Assembly (NCBI RefSeq): GCF_025567525.1
Contig: NZ_JAOQJY010000001.1
Coordinates: forward strand, 1-64,000
Direction of reading: 5' to 3'
DNA: 64,000 nt
Source: Gallintestinimicrobium propionicum
GTDB taxonomy: Bacteria > Bacillota > Clostridia > Lachnospirales > Lachnospiraceae
In this document: positions 1 through 6,887 of the stretch, piece by piece
How the letters are laid out: each line of letters begins with the position of its first letter
Position numbering within the stretch: the first letter of the stretch is position 1
Notes under the pieces: generated by a model
Databases searched by the model: none
What the model was told of the DNA's origin: nothing
What the model saw: only the letters and a program-made list of their open reading frames with translations
Made by a program: the position numbers and the translations under genes

Positions 1-71
1 TAGATAGGTTTGAGGTGGAAGTGCAGTAATGCATGGAGCTGACAAATACTAATCGGTCGAGGGCTTATCCT
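1..71 (+). rRNA. 23S ribosomal RNA, 3' end (partial)
   Basis: The first 71 bases match the conserved 3' end of bacterial 23S rRNA: the GAGCTGACAAATACTAATCG block followed by GGTCGAGGGCTTATCC, equivalent to the E. coli GGTACTAAT...GGCTTAACC end. The gene begins upstream of the window. The exact 3' end is inferred. No 5S gene follows before the terminator at 145-171. Confidence 0.93.
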
Positions 72-144
72 GACAGGTTGGGAATGGATGTGGAAGATAC
101 AAAAGAGGATTTCAGTGTTCAGTTTTGAAGGTATGAGAAAAGGA

Positions 145-171
145 AGACAGGTGAAAAACCTGTCTTTTTTG
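145..171 (+). terminator. Rho-independent terminator of the rRNA operon
   Basis: Perfect 8-bp stem AGACAGGT/ACCTGTCT (145-152 with 158-165), loop GAAAA, then a run of six T. It lies about 75 bases after the 23S end and closes the rRNA transcript. Confidence 0.9.
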
Positions 172-177
172 TTATCC

Positions 178-334
178 CAGTTCACTCATGGAACCAAACA
201 GGCTGCTTCGTGCTTGTACGAAAATCTGCCTGCGTAGTCCCACGAAGGGAGCGCCGCTTCATGAGCAAAAGGAGCTGCGAAGCAGCGGAAAGCATCGAAG
301 ATGCGAGTTTGGGAATGGCGCGTGTGAACGGACG
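178..334 (-). repeat. Degenerate MITE-like repeat, copy 1
   Basis: This intergenic stretch is the reverse-oriented relative of the element at 50342-50544. It starts with CAGTTCACTCATG, carries the shared core GAGCTGCGAAGCAGCGGAAA plus AGCATC and ATGAGCAAAA, and ends with GGAATGGCGCGTGTGAAC. Relative to the other copy it lacks the inner 35-nt palindrome, and its terminal inverted repeats have decayed. Open frames across it are not convincing genes. It accounts for about half of the 337-base gap between the rRNA terminator and the next gene; the rest (335-506) holds a GC-rich stretch and the promoter at 443-471. Confidence 0.7.
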
Positions 335-442
335 GCGAATGCAAAAACGCTCCGTAAGGATCGCACTGCGTCGGAAAGGAAGAATGTCGCTTTCGCGACC
401 CGACGGTGCGTATTGTTTTCTGCACAGGGCCGTACCTTTTTC

Positions 443-471
443 TTTACAGTGTGCGTTCAGAATGATAAAAT
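443..471 (+). promoter_or_regulatory. Sigma-A-type promoter for the DUF3048 gene
   Basis: TTTACA (443-448), 17 bases, TAAAAT (466-471). The predicted start point lies about 30 bases before the Shine-Dalgarno sequence of the gene starting at 507. Confidence 0.6.
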
Positions 472-506
472 GTAAGGAAAGAGATTATAGTAGAGAGGTA
501 TTTTAT

Positions 507-1529
507 ATGAACAAGAGATATTTGTCTATGACTGCAGTTTTTACTGCTGCAGCACTGTTGTTTGCCCCGCTTTCTGGGATCGAGGCACAGGCAGCTCCGG
601 CCGCTGCAGCGCAGGCAGCCTATGTATCTGAACTGACGGGTCTTCCGACGAGCATAACGCTGCAGACACAGCGTCCGGTTGCGGTTATGATCGATAATGA
701 TACGAAAGCACTGCCGCATTACGGGCTTTCGGAAGCGGATGTCGTTTATGAGATGATGAACTCGACTGCAAATAAGCGAGTTACCAGACTGATGGCGATT
801 TATAAGGATTGGCAGAATGTCGGTCAGATCGGCAATGTCCGTTCCACAAGACCGACGAATATTTTGCTTGCTTCGGAATGGAATGCAATTCTGATTCATG
901 ACGGCGGACCATTTTATAATAATCCGTATTTCAAGTCCACAGGGATTAGCCATTTATCCGGTGGCTTTAGCAGAGTGAAAAATGGCAAGGCGCAGGAGTT
1001 TACCGAATATGTCCTTAAAAATGACATCGCAAAGCAGGTGACAACAGCCGCCATTCCTTCTACTTACACAAATCCGGCAGCGATGAACCACTGGAAGATT
1101 GGAGCGACGAATCTTTCTGCAAAGGCTGGCAACATTCCGGCAAACCTGGTGCAGTTAAACTGCTTCAGACTGACAAAACCATATCTGTCCTACAATGCAA
1201 AAACCGGTACCTATGATTATTACGAAAATAAAAAGCTTGCCAAAGATGGAGAGGATAAAAAAGCGCCTTCTTTTGCAAATGTTATTTTACAGAACTGCAC
1301 CTTTACCCAATATGATAAAAATGGCTATTTGATTTATAACGTGATCGGGCAGGGCGCAGGCTGGTATATTACCGGTGGAAAAGCGATCCCGATTATGTGG
1401 GCAAAAGCAAGTGAGACCGGAATTACGCATTATTACGATTTATCCGGAGCAGAGATAACCTTAAATCCTGGTAAAACCTATATTGGCATCTGTCCTTCGG
1501 ATGACTGGACAAGCGTAACAGTTTCCTGA
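507..1529 (+). CDS. Exported DUF3048 (YerB-like) protein
   Basis: 340-residue protein of the DUF3048/YerB family, whose function is not known; members are exported in Firmicutes. A signal peptide is visible: basic MNKR, a hydrophobic stretch to about residue 25 and a probable cleavage after AQA. There is no lipobox cysteine, unlike many YerB proteins. The mature part carries the family's PVAVMIDND segment near its start and the VRSTRP block. The start at 507 is chosen over longer in-frame starts because TAGAGAGG lies just upstream and the signal peptide begins there. The gene has its own promoter and terminator and appears monocistronic. The family assignment is from motif recognition; any role in the envelope is inference. 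Confidence 0.82.
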   Translation: MNKRYLSMTAVFTAAALLFAPLSGIEAQAAPAAAAQAAYVSELTGLPTSITLQTQRPVAVMIDNDTKALPHYGLSEADVVYEMMNSTANKRVTRLMAIYKDWQNVGQIGNVRSTRPTNILLASEWNAILIHDGGPFYNNPYFKSTGISHLSGGFSRVKNGKAQEFTEYVLKNDIAKQVTTAAIPSTYTNPAAMNHWKIGATNLSAKAGNIPANLVQLNCFRLTKPYLSYNAKTGTYDYYENKKLAKDGEDKKAPSFANVILQNCTFTQYDKNGYLIYNVIGQGAGWYITGGKAIPIMWAKASETGITHYYDLSGAEITLNPGKTYIGICPSDDWTSVTVS

Positions 1530-1571
1530 GTACAAACAACAGAACACGCGTTTCACTGAGGGATAAAAAAG

Positions 1572-1620
1572 AGCGCGGATTTTACGGATGCAGAAATGTT
1601 CGTAAAATTTGCGCTTTTTT
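1572..1620 (+). terminator. Rho-independent terminator after the DUF3048 gene
   Basis: A 15-bp near-perfect stem (1572-1586 with 1601-1615, ends AGCGC/GCGCT) is followed by TTTTTT. Confidence 0.85.
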
Positions 1621-1627
1621 GTGCTAA

Positions 1628-1662
1628 ACAATAGAATGCACGCTCTGCGAGCATTCTATTGT
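1628..1662 (+). repeat. 35-nt palindromic intergenic repeat, copy 1
   Basis: Perfect 12-bp arms ACAATAGAATGC / GCATTCTATTGT around an 11-base loop, followed by TCATGAA. Related copies are at 42871-42905, 50370-50404 (inside the MITE) and 53006-53040. The 309-base gap 1530-1838 holds this repeat, the terminator before it and no gene that I can support. Confidence 0.88.
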
Positions 1663-1838
1663 CATGAACTAAAAAAAAGCGCGAGATGCGGTTTGTGAAA
1701 AAGACGAGGAGGATCACTGGTTCGTAGATTATGTACGGATACGGTTTCGGGCAGTGCGGGTGAAATAGCGAAGACTTAACGGTAACGCGTATGGCACAGA
1801 TGGAACTGACAGGAAAAAAGAGAGGTAAAAGCAGGGAA

Positions 1839-2639
1839 ATGGCGATCAAATATATTTTTGCGGATGTCGATGGGACCCTTGGAATCGGCGGCATTGGAAT
1901 ACCGGAGAAAAACCGACTGGCGATTCGGAAATATGTTGAAGAGGGCGGAAGCTTCGGTGTATGCACAGGACGTTCACCGGACAGTGTGAAGGGCTTTATT
2001 GGTGACCTTCCAATCAATACATTGAGTGTGGTAAATGGCGGCTGTGCACTCTACGATTTTCAGAAGGGCGAATACTTAGATGAGCTTTGCGTGGAAGAAG
2101 ATGCGCTGCAGTTTGCATTTTCTATGAAAAAAGAGTTGGAGCAGTTCACAGAGTGCAGAATCGTCATTGTGAATCGTACGAACTATTGGCAGGTGAAGAC
2201 AAAAGAGGATCAGACTGCCTGCCAGCAGCAAAATAGCTACCCGATCGCTTTGCTGGAGCAGATCGAGAAGCCCTGGTATCGGATCATTTTATACGTATCG
2301 GCGCAGGATGGAATAAAATGCGCAGAATTTGTCAGAAGTCATAAGCCGGATGGCGTCAGAATCGAGCATACGGAGGATACTCTGGTAGAGATTATGAACG
2401 AGGCATCAGGAAAGGGGGATGCGCTCAGACGTGCCTGCAGGTATCTTGGAGGAACTGCAGAGGAAGCCGCGTTTATCGGAGATTTTTTTAACGATATAGG
2501 AGCGCTGAAGGCAGCAGGGCTTTCTGCCTGCGTAAAAAATGCACCCCAGGAGGTAAAGGATTGTTGTGATATGGTCTTGTCGGACTGCATGGATGGAGCA
2601 GTGGCGGAATTTATCGAACGGATGCAGAAAATAATATAG
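1839..2639 (+). CDS. HAD-superfamily (Cof-type) phosphatase
   Basis: 266-residue soluble hydrolase of the haloacid dehalogenase superfamily, Cof/YkrA-like subclass with a C2 cap. Motif I is DVDGT near residue 8 (nucleophile and acid/base aspartates), motif II is the CTGRS block near residue 46, and motif IV is GDFFND in the C-terminal third, which would bind magnesium. Such enzymes dephosphorylate sugar phosphates, flavin precursors or similar small molecules; the substrate cannot be read from sequence. The start at 1839 is preferred over 1791 because the HAD fold begins within five residues of it. The upstream AGAGAGG is rather far away, so the start is moderately sure. Flanking terminators suggest a single-gene transcript. 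Confidence 0.88.
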   Translation: MAIKYIFADVDGTLGIGGIGIPEKNRLAIRKYVEEGGSFGVCTGRSPDSVKGFIGDLPINTLSVVNGGCALYDFQKGEYLDELCVEEDALQFAFSMKKELEQFTECRIVIVNRTNYWQVKTKEDQTACQQQNSYPIALLEQIEKPWYRIILYVSAQDGIKCAEFVRSHKPDGVRIEHTEDTLVEIMNEASGKGDALRRACRYLGGTAEEAAFIGDFFNDIGALKAAGLSACVKNAPQEVKDCCDMVLSDCMDGAVAEFIERMQKII

Positions 2640-2662
2640 AAAACGGACATATTCAACGAATC

Positions 2663-2703
2663 AGACCCGAGTGCATAACAGATTTGCACCCGGGTCTTTT
2701 TTG
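2663..2703 (+). terminator. Rho-independent terminator after the HAD gene
   Basis: A stem of about 13 bp, AGACCCGAGTGCA pairing with TGCACCCGGGTCT (one mismatch), followed by seven T. It separates the HAD gene from the fatty-acid operon. Confidence 0.9.
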
Positions 2704-2720
2704 TATGCACCGAATAGAAG

Positions 2721-2758
2721 TTGACATTTTGTCTTTTTTTGTAAATTGTATTCCAATT
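2721..2758 (+). promoter_or_regulatory. Probable fab operon promoter with a palindromic operator candidate
   Basis: TTGACA at 2721-2726 is a consensus -35. The -10 is weak; AATTGT or ATTGTA falls at a spacing of 17-18. Overlapping it is the inverted repeat AATTG-TATTC-CAATT (2744-2758), which sits where a repressor would block polymerase. The operon's last gene encodes a TetR-type regulator, so an autoregulatory site is plausible. The leader to fabH is about 90 bases. Confidence 0.45.
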
Positions 2759-2844
2759 CCGTTTTGGGTAAGATAGGGGACGAAACGAAAACAGAAAGGA
2801 CATTCCGTCATTGCTGTTGCAGCTTGGATGGGATAAAAGAGACA

Positions 2845-3828
2845 ATGGCAGTCGAGATCAGAGGAACCGGTTCATACATACCGGAGAAAATTGTGGAAAA
2901 CCGGGAGTTGGAGCAGATGGTTGAGACGACAGAGGTATGGATTCGGGAGCGAACCGGAATTTGCAGAAGGCATATCGCGGAGAAAGAAACTGTGGTCGAT
3001 ATGGGCGTCCAGGCAGCTATGCAGGCTCTGGAGCATTCCGGGATTTCAGCAAAGGAAATCGATCTGCTGATTGTTTCGACGCTTTCTGCGGAAACAGTAA
3101 TGCCATCGGTATCCTGTCGGATTCAGGAACGTATCGGAGCGGTACGGGCAGTCTGCTTTGATTTAAATGCAGCATGCAGTGGATTTTTACTGGCATATCA
3201 GAGTGCAGAAGCATATCTGGAAAGTGGAGCTTACAAAACAGCCTTGATCATTGGCAGTGAGCGTCTGTCCAATATCATTGACTGGAAAGATCGAAACAGC
3301 TGTATTTTATTTGGAGACGGAGCCGGAGCGGTTGTTCTGACCTGCACAGAAAAAAAAGGGTATCGGTTTATATCCCATTCGGATGGAAGCATGGGAAATG
3401 CATTGATGCTGGAGCATCACTATGACAGAAATCTGGAGACAGAGCAGCATAGACTCAGCATAGAGCAGAGTGCTTCATCAAAGGTCAGTATGGATGGGCA
3501 GGCAGTATTTCGGTTTGCAGTGCGCAGGGTACCGCAGGTGATTGAGGAGGTGCTTTGTATCAATGGACTTTCCAGAGAAGAAATTGACTGCTATGTTTTG
3601 CATCAGGCAAATCAAAGGATTGTGGAGGCCGTGGCAAAGCGTCTGAAGGAGCCTCTGGGAAAATTCCCCATGAATCTGCAGAATTACGGAAATACGTCAT
3701 CTGCAAGTATTCCGATTCTTTTAAACGAACTGGATCAGTCGAAAAGACTGAAAACAGGAGACAGAATTGTAATGGCAGGATTTGGCGGTGGACTGACCTG
3801 GGGTGCATCTATCGCAGAATGGATTTAA
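2845..3828 (+). CDS. fabH: 3-oxoacyl-ACP synthase III (KAS III)
   Basis: 327-residue condensing enzyme that starts fatty-acid synthesis by joining a short acyl-CoA to malonyl-ACP in the cytosol. The catalytic triad is visible: Cys111 in NAACSGF, His253 in HQANQRI and Asn283 in GNTSSAS. Length is normal for FabH. The start at 2845 is chosen because the family's N-terminal fold (IRGTGSYIPE) begins there; a longer in-frame start at 2746 would overlap the promoter region. First gene of the fatty-acid operon, in the same position as in streptococci, but the FabT regulator that usually precedes or follows fabH there is absent. Confidence 0.97.
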   Translation: MAVEIRGTGSYIPEKIVENRELEQMVETTEVWIRERTGICRRHIAEKETVVDMGVQAAMQALEHSGISAKEIDLLIVSTLSAETVMPSVSCRIQERIGAVRAVCFDLNAACSGFLLAYQSAEAYLESGAYKTALIIGSERLSNIIDWKDRNSCILFGDGAGAVVLTCTEKKGYRFISHSDGSMGNALMLEHHYDRNLETEQHRLSIEQSASSKVSMDGQAVFRFAVRRVPQVIEEVLCINGLSREEIDCYVLHQANQRIVEAVAKRLKEPLGKFPMNLQNYGNTSSASIPILLNELDQSKRLKTGDRIVMAGFGGGLTWGASIAEWI

Positions 3829-3853
3829 AAAAGTAAAAAGGAGATTTTTTATT

Positions 3854-4081
3854 ATGTTTGAAGAAATTAAGGCAATTGTAGCAGAAAACCTTGGAGCAGA
3901 TAAAGATTCCATTACACCGGAAACCTCTTTTTCAGAGGATCTGAAGGCAGATTCCCTGGATCTGTTTGAAATGGTAATGGCATTTGAAGAGCATTTTGGA
4001 GTTGATATTCCGGCAGAGGAGTTGGAACAGCTGAAAACAGTCGGTGATGTCATGAGCTATGTAGAAAGCCATAAAGCATAA
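3854..4081 (+). CDS. acpP: Acyl carrier protein
   Basis: 75-residue acidic protein carrying growing acyl chains on a 4'-phosphopantetheine arm. The attachment serine is in the DSLDLFEM motif, about residue 34. The four-helix ACP pattern, acidic composition and length are all typical. It lies 25 bases after fabH and 18 bases before fabK. An AAAAAGGAG Shine-Dalgarno sequence about 10 bases upstream fixes the start at 3854; the longer open frame has no ribosome-binding site and would overlap fabH. Confidence 0.97.
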   Translation: MFEEIKAIVAENLGADKDSITPETSFSEDLKADSLDLFEMVMAFEEHFGVDIPAEELEQLKTVGDVMSYVESHKA

Positions 4082-4099
4082 GCGGAGGACAAAAACAGG

Positions 4100-5029
4100 A
4101 TGCAGACAAGAGTCACCGGATTGCTGAAAACAGAATATCCCATTATTCAGGGTGGAATGGCCTGGGTGGCGGATTATCATCTTGCAGCAGCGGTATCAAA
4201 TGGCGGAGGACTGGGAATGATTGGTGCAGCGAATGCACCGGCAGAATGGGTTGCAGAGCAGATCAGAGAGGTCAGAAAACGGACGGACAGACCCTTTGGT
4301 GTCAATATCATGCTGATGAGCCCTCATGCAGATGAAGTAGCGCGGACAGTGGCGCGGGAACGTGTGCCGGTTGTTACAACAGGTGCTGGAAATCCGGAAC
4401 AATATATGACGCTTTGGAAAGAAAAGGATATTCGGGTCATTCCGGTTATTGCATCTGTTGCAATGGCAAAAAGGATGGAAAAGTGCGGAGCAGATGCAGT
4501 TGTGGCAGAGGGCTATGAGTCTGGCGGGCATGTCGGAGAAAGTACGACAATGACCCTTGTCCCGCAGGTTTGTGATGCGGTGAATATTCCTGTGATCGCG
4601 GCAGGAGGCATTGCAGACGGAAGAGGAATTGCAGCAGCCCTTATGCTTGGTGCGGAAGGCGTTCAGATGGGAACGCGTTTTGTAGTGACAAAGGAATGTC
4701 ATATTCATCCGGCCTACAAAGAACGGATTTTAAAAGCAAAAGATATTGATACAAAGGTAACAGGAAGAAGCACGGGACATCCGGTCCGGGCTCTGCGCAA
4801 TGATATGACGAAACGGTATCTGGAGCTGGAACAGGCGGGAGCTTCCATGGAAGAACTGGAATATCTTACACTCGGTGCATTAAGAAGAGCGGTAACGGAA
4901 GGCGATGTGTTAAACGGAAGCGTAATGGCTGGACAGATTGCAGGCATGATCCATGAAGAAACAGATTGCAGGACCTTGATCAGACAGCTGATAGAGGATG
5001 CAGAAAAAAGGATGAAGGTATGGCGATAA
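4100..5029 (+). CDS. fabK: FMN-dependent enoyl-ACP reductase II
   Basis: 309-residue TIM-barrel flavoprotein of the 2-nitropropane dioxygenase-like group that reduces trans-2-enoyl-ACP using NAD(P)H and FMN. Visible signatures are the N-terminal PIIQGGMAW, the VVAEGYESGGHVG segment with the conserved histidine, and AAGGIADGRG plus GAEGVQMGTRF of the phosphate-binding region. It replaces FabI, as in streptococci and many clostridia. Its position between acpP and fabD is the standard one for FabK. GCGGAGGA upstream serves as ribosome-binding site, and the end overlaps fabD by 10 bases. Confidence 0.95.
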   Translation: MQTRVTGLLKTEYPIIQGGMAWVADYHLAAAVSNGGGLGMIGAANAPAEWVAEQIREVRKRTDRPFGVNIMLMSPHADEVARTVARERVPVVTTGAGNPEQYMTLWKEKDIRVIPVIASVAMAKRMEKCGADAVVAEGYESGGHVGESTTMTLVPQVCDAVNIPVIAAGGIADGRGIAAALMLGAEGVQMGTRFVVTKECHIHPAYKERILKAKDIDTKVTGRSTGHPVRALRNDMTKRYLELEQAGASMEELEYLTLGALRRAVTEGDVLNGSVMAGQIAGMIHEETDCRTLIRQLIEDAEKRMKVWR

Positions 5030-5958
5030 AAAAGAAAAAGGTAGCTTTTTTATATCCGGGGCAGGGAGCACAAATGCCTGGAATGGGACTGGATTTTTAT
5101 GAACAGAACAGTGCAGCTGCAGCAGTAGTGGATACAGCCCGAAGCGTACTGGATTTCGATGTGAAGTCCCTTTGTTTTGCGAAAAATGACCTGTTGAACA
5201 GAACGGAATATACACAGCCGTGTCTGGTCACATGTTGCCTGGCAATGACAGCGGCGATTCTGGAAACTGGGATTGCTCCGAATATGACAGCCGGATTGAG
5301 CCTTGGAGAATATGCAGCAATTGCAACAGCTGGTGCTATGGATATAAAAACGGCACTTCTCTTAGTCAGAAAGCGGGGGCTGTTGATGCAAAATGCAACA
5401 AAGGACGGATTTGGAGGGATGGCTGCGGTGCTCGGTCTGGAACCGGATGTATTGGAGGCACTCTTAAAAAATACCGATGCCGTTACGGTTGCAAATTATA
5501 ACTGCCCGGGCCAGCAGGTGATAACCGGGGAGACACAGGCACTTTTGGAAATGATACCAAGACTGAAGGAAAACGGTGCCAAAGTCATCCCTTTGAAGGT
5601 CAGCGGCCCCTTCCATTCTCCGTTTATGAAGCCGGCAGGAGAAAAACTGGAACGGGAGCTGGAACAGGTGAAACTGTCAGAGCTTCAGATTCCGTACGTA
5701 TCGAATGTATCGGCTCAGCCAATCACAAAAACAGAGCAGATTCGGTCCCTGCTTTCCCAGGGGGTTTATTCTCCTGTAAAGTGGGAACAGAGCATGAGGA
5801 CGATGCTTGCAGAAGGTGTAGAGTATTTTGTAGAGATCGGTCCGGGGCATACCCTGAGCACCTTGTTGAAAAAAATAAATGCAGAGGCAAAGATCTGTAC
5901 GGTTTCTACCATGGAGGATCTTGTAAGAATGCAGGATTTTCTGAACGAAACGGTATAA
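5020..5958 (+). CDS. fabD: Malonyl-CoA:ACP transacylase
   Basis: 312-residue enzyme that moves malonyl from CoA to ACP, supplying the elongation substrate. The nucleophile is Ser94 in GLSLGEYAA, the catalytic histidine is in GPFHSPFM near residue 199, and the N-terminal YPGQGAQ motif is present. The start at 5020 lies inside the end of fabK (10-base overlap) and has AAGGATGAAGG upstream, giving translational coupling; the frame could extend further upstream, but only within fabK. Normal family length. Confidence 0.97.
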   Translation: MAIKKKKVAFLYPGQGAQMPGMGLDFYEQNSAAAAVVDTARSVLDFDVKSLCFAKNDLLNRTEYTQPCLVTCCLAMTAAILETGIAPNMTAGLSLGEYAAIATAGAMDIKTALLLVRKRGLLMQNATKDGFGGMAAVLGLEPDVLEALLKNTDAVTVANYNCPGQQVITGETQALLEMIPRLKENGAKVIPLKVSGPFHSPFMKPAGEKLERELEQVKLSELQIPYVSNVSAQPITKTEQIRSLLSQGVYSPVKWEQSMRTMLAEGVEYFVEIGPGHTLSTLLKKINAEAKICTVSTMEDLVRMQDFLNETV

Positions 5959-5968
5959 AAGGAGAAAA

Positions 5969-6060
5969 GATTGAAAAATAAAATTTTTCAATCGCGAGAT
6001 TTGTGTCTGCGCGCACTCGACACAAACTCGGAACGTGCAAAAAACGTGCGCGGAAATGAG
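5969..6060 (+). repeat. 92-nt structured repeat, copy A (fabG leader)
   Basis: Differs from 40616-40707 at about 10 of 92 positions without gaps. It holds a 10-bp hairpin at its 5' end (GATTGAAAAA/TTTTTCAATC, loop TAAA). A second hairpin, 6000-6007 with 6019-6026 (TTTGTGTC/GACACAAA), has a loop containing CGCGCAC that can pair with GTGCGCG at 6046-6052, a possible pseudoknot. The copy ends at the fabG ribosome-binding site (AAATGAGGGGAAAC). It sits between fabD and fabG in an otherwise tightly packed operon. Confidence 0.88.
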
Positions 6061-6067
6061 GGGAAAC

Positions 6068-6808
6068 ATGCTGACAGGAAAAGTTGCAGTAATAACCGGA
6101 GCATCCAGAGGAATCGGAAGAGCAACGGCGATTGAACTTGCCAAAAGAGGTGCCTTTGTGATCGTCAATTACAGGGGATCGGAGGCGGCAGCACTTGAAA
6201 CGGTTGCAGAAATAAAGTCTGCAGGCGGGGATGCAGTGTGCATGGCATGGGATGTTTCTGATTATGCAGAATGTGAAAAAAATATCAAACAGATCATAGA
6301 TACATTTGGAAGAATCGATATCCTGGTCAATAATGCAGGCATAACAAGGGATGATCTCTTGATGAAACTGTCGGAGGAGGATTTTGATGCTGTGATTGCT
6401 GCAAATTTGAAAGGAACTTTTTGCATGCTGCATTTTGTTTCCCGTCAGATGCTTCGCCAAAGAAGCGGAAAGATCATCAATCTTGCATCTGTAGTCGGAA
6501 TTTGCGGGAATGCAGGACAGGTAAATTATGCGGCGTCCAAGGCTGGTGTGATCGGTATGACAAAGAGTGCGGCAAAAGAGCTGGCTTCACGCAATATTAC
6601 AGTGAATGCAGTTGCACCGGGATGGATTGAGACCGATATGACAAAAAATTTAAGCGATGCAGCCAGAGAACGAATGCTTTCTGCAATCCCATTGAAAAAA
6701 CCTGGAACAGCAAAACAGGTGGCGGGGGTGATCGCGTTTCTGGCATCCGAAGACGCAGATTATATTACCGGTCAGGTATTACAGGTAGATGGCGGCATGC
6801 TGATGTAG
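6068..6808 (+). CDS. fabG: 3-oxoacyl-ACP reductase
   Basis: 246-residue short-chain dehydrogenase that reduces 3-oxoacyl-ACP with NADPH in each elongation cycle. The cofactor-binding TGASRGIG near residue 12, NNAG, and the catalytic set Ser141, Tyr154 and Lys158 (YAASK) are all present, with the typical end GQVLQVDGG. The start at 6068 follows the GAGGGG ribosome-binding site at the end of the 92-nt repeat; two upstream in-frame ATGs (6035, 6056) lie inside the repeat and are not used here. It is separated from fabD by 109 bases, nearly all of it repeat. Confidence 0.96.
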   Translation: MLTGKVAVITGASRGIGRATAIELAKRGAFVIVNYRGSEAAALETVAEIKSAGGDAVCMAWDVSDYAECEKNIKQIIDTFGRIDILVNNAGITRDDLLMKLSEEDFDAVIAANLKGTFCMLHFVSRQMLRQRSGKIINLASVVGICGNAGQVNYAASKAGVIGMTKSAAKELASRNITVNAVAPGWIETDMTKNLSDAARERMLSAIPLKKPGTAKQVAGVIAFLASEDADYITGQVLQVDGGMLM

Positions 6809-6887
6809 CAAAAAAAGCAGAAGCAAATCTGGCGCAAGACAGCTTTGAGATAGCAGCACAGGAAATTTTCAGGACATGAGGAGCCTT

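Noticed and set aside
72..145. Possible 5S rRNA after 23S
   Set aside because: Too short and lacks conserved 5S helices.
210..506. Open frame upstream of the DUF3048 start
   Set aside because: It reads through the MITE-like repeat and promoter; the ribosome-binding site and signal peptide begin at 507.
444..953. Long minus-strand frame over the DUF3048 gene
   Set aside because: Antisense shadow without motif or ribosome-binding site.
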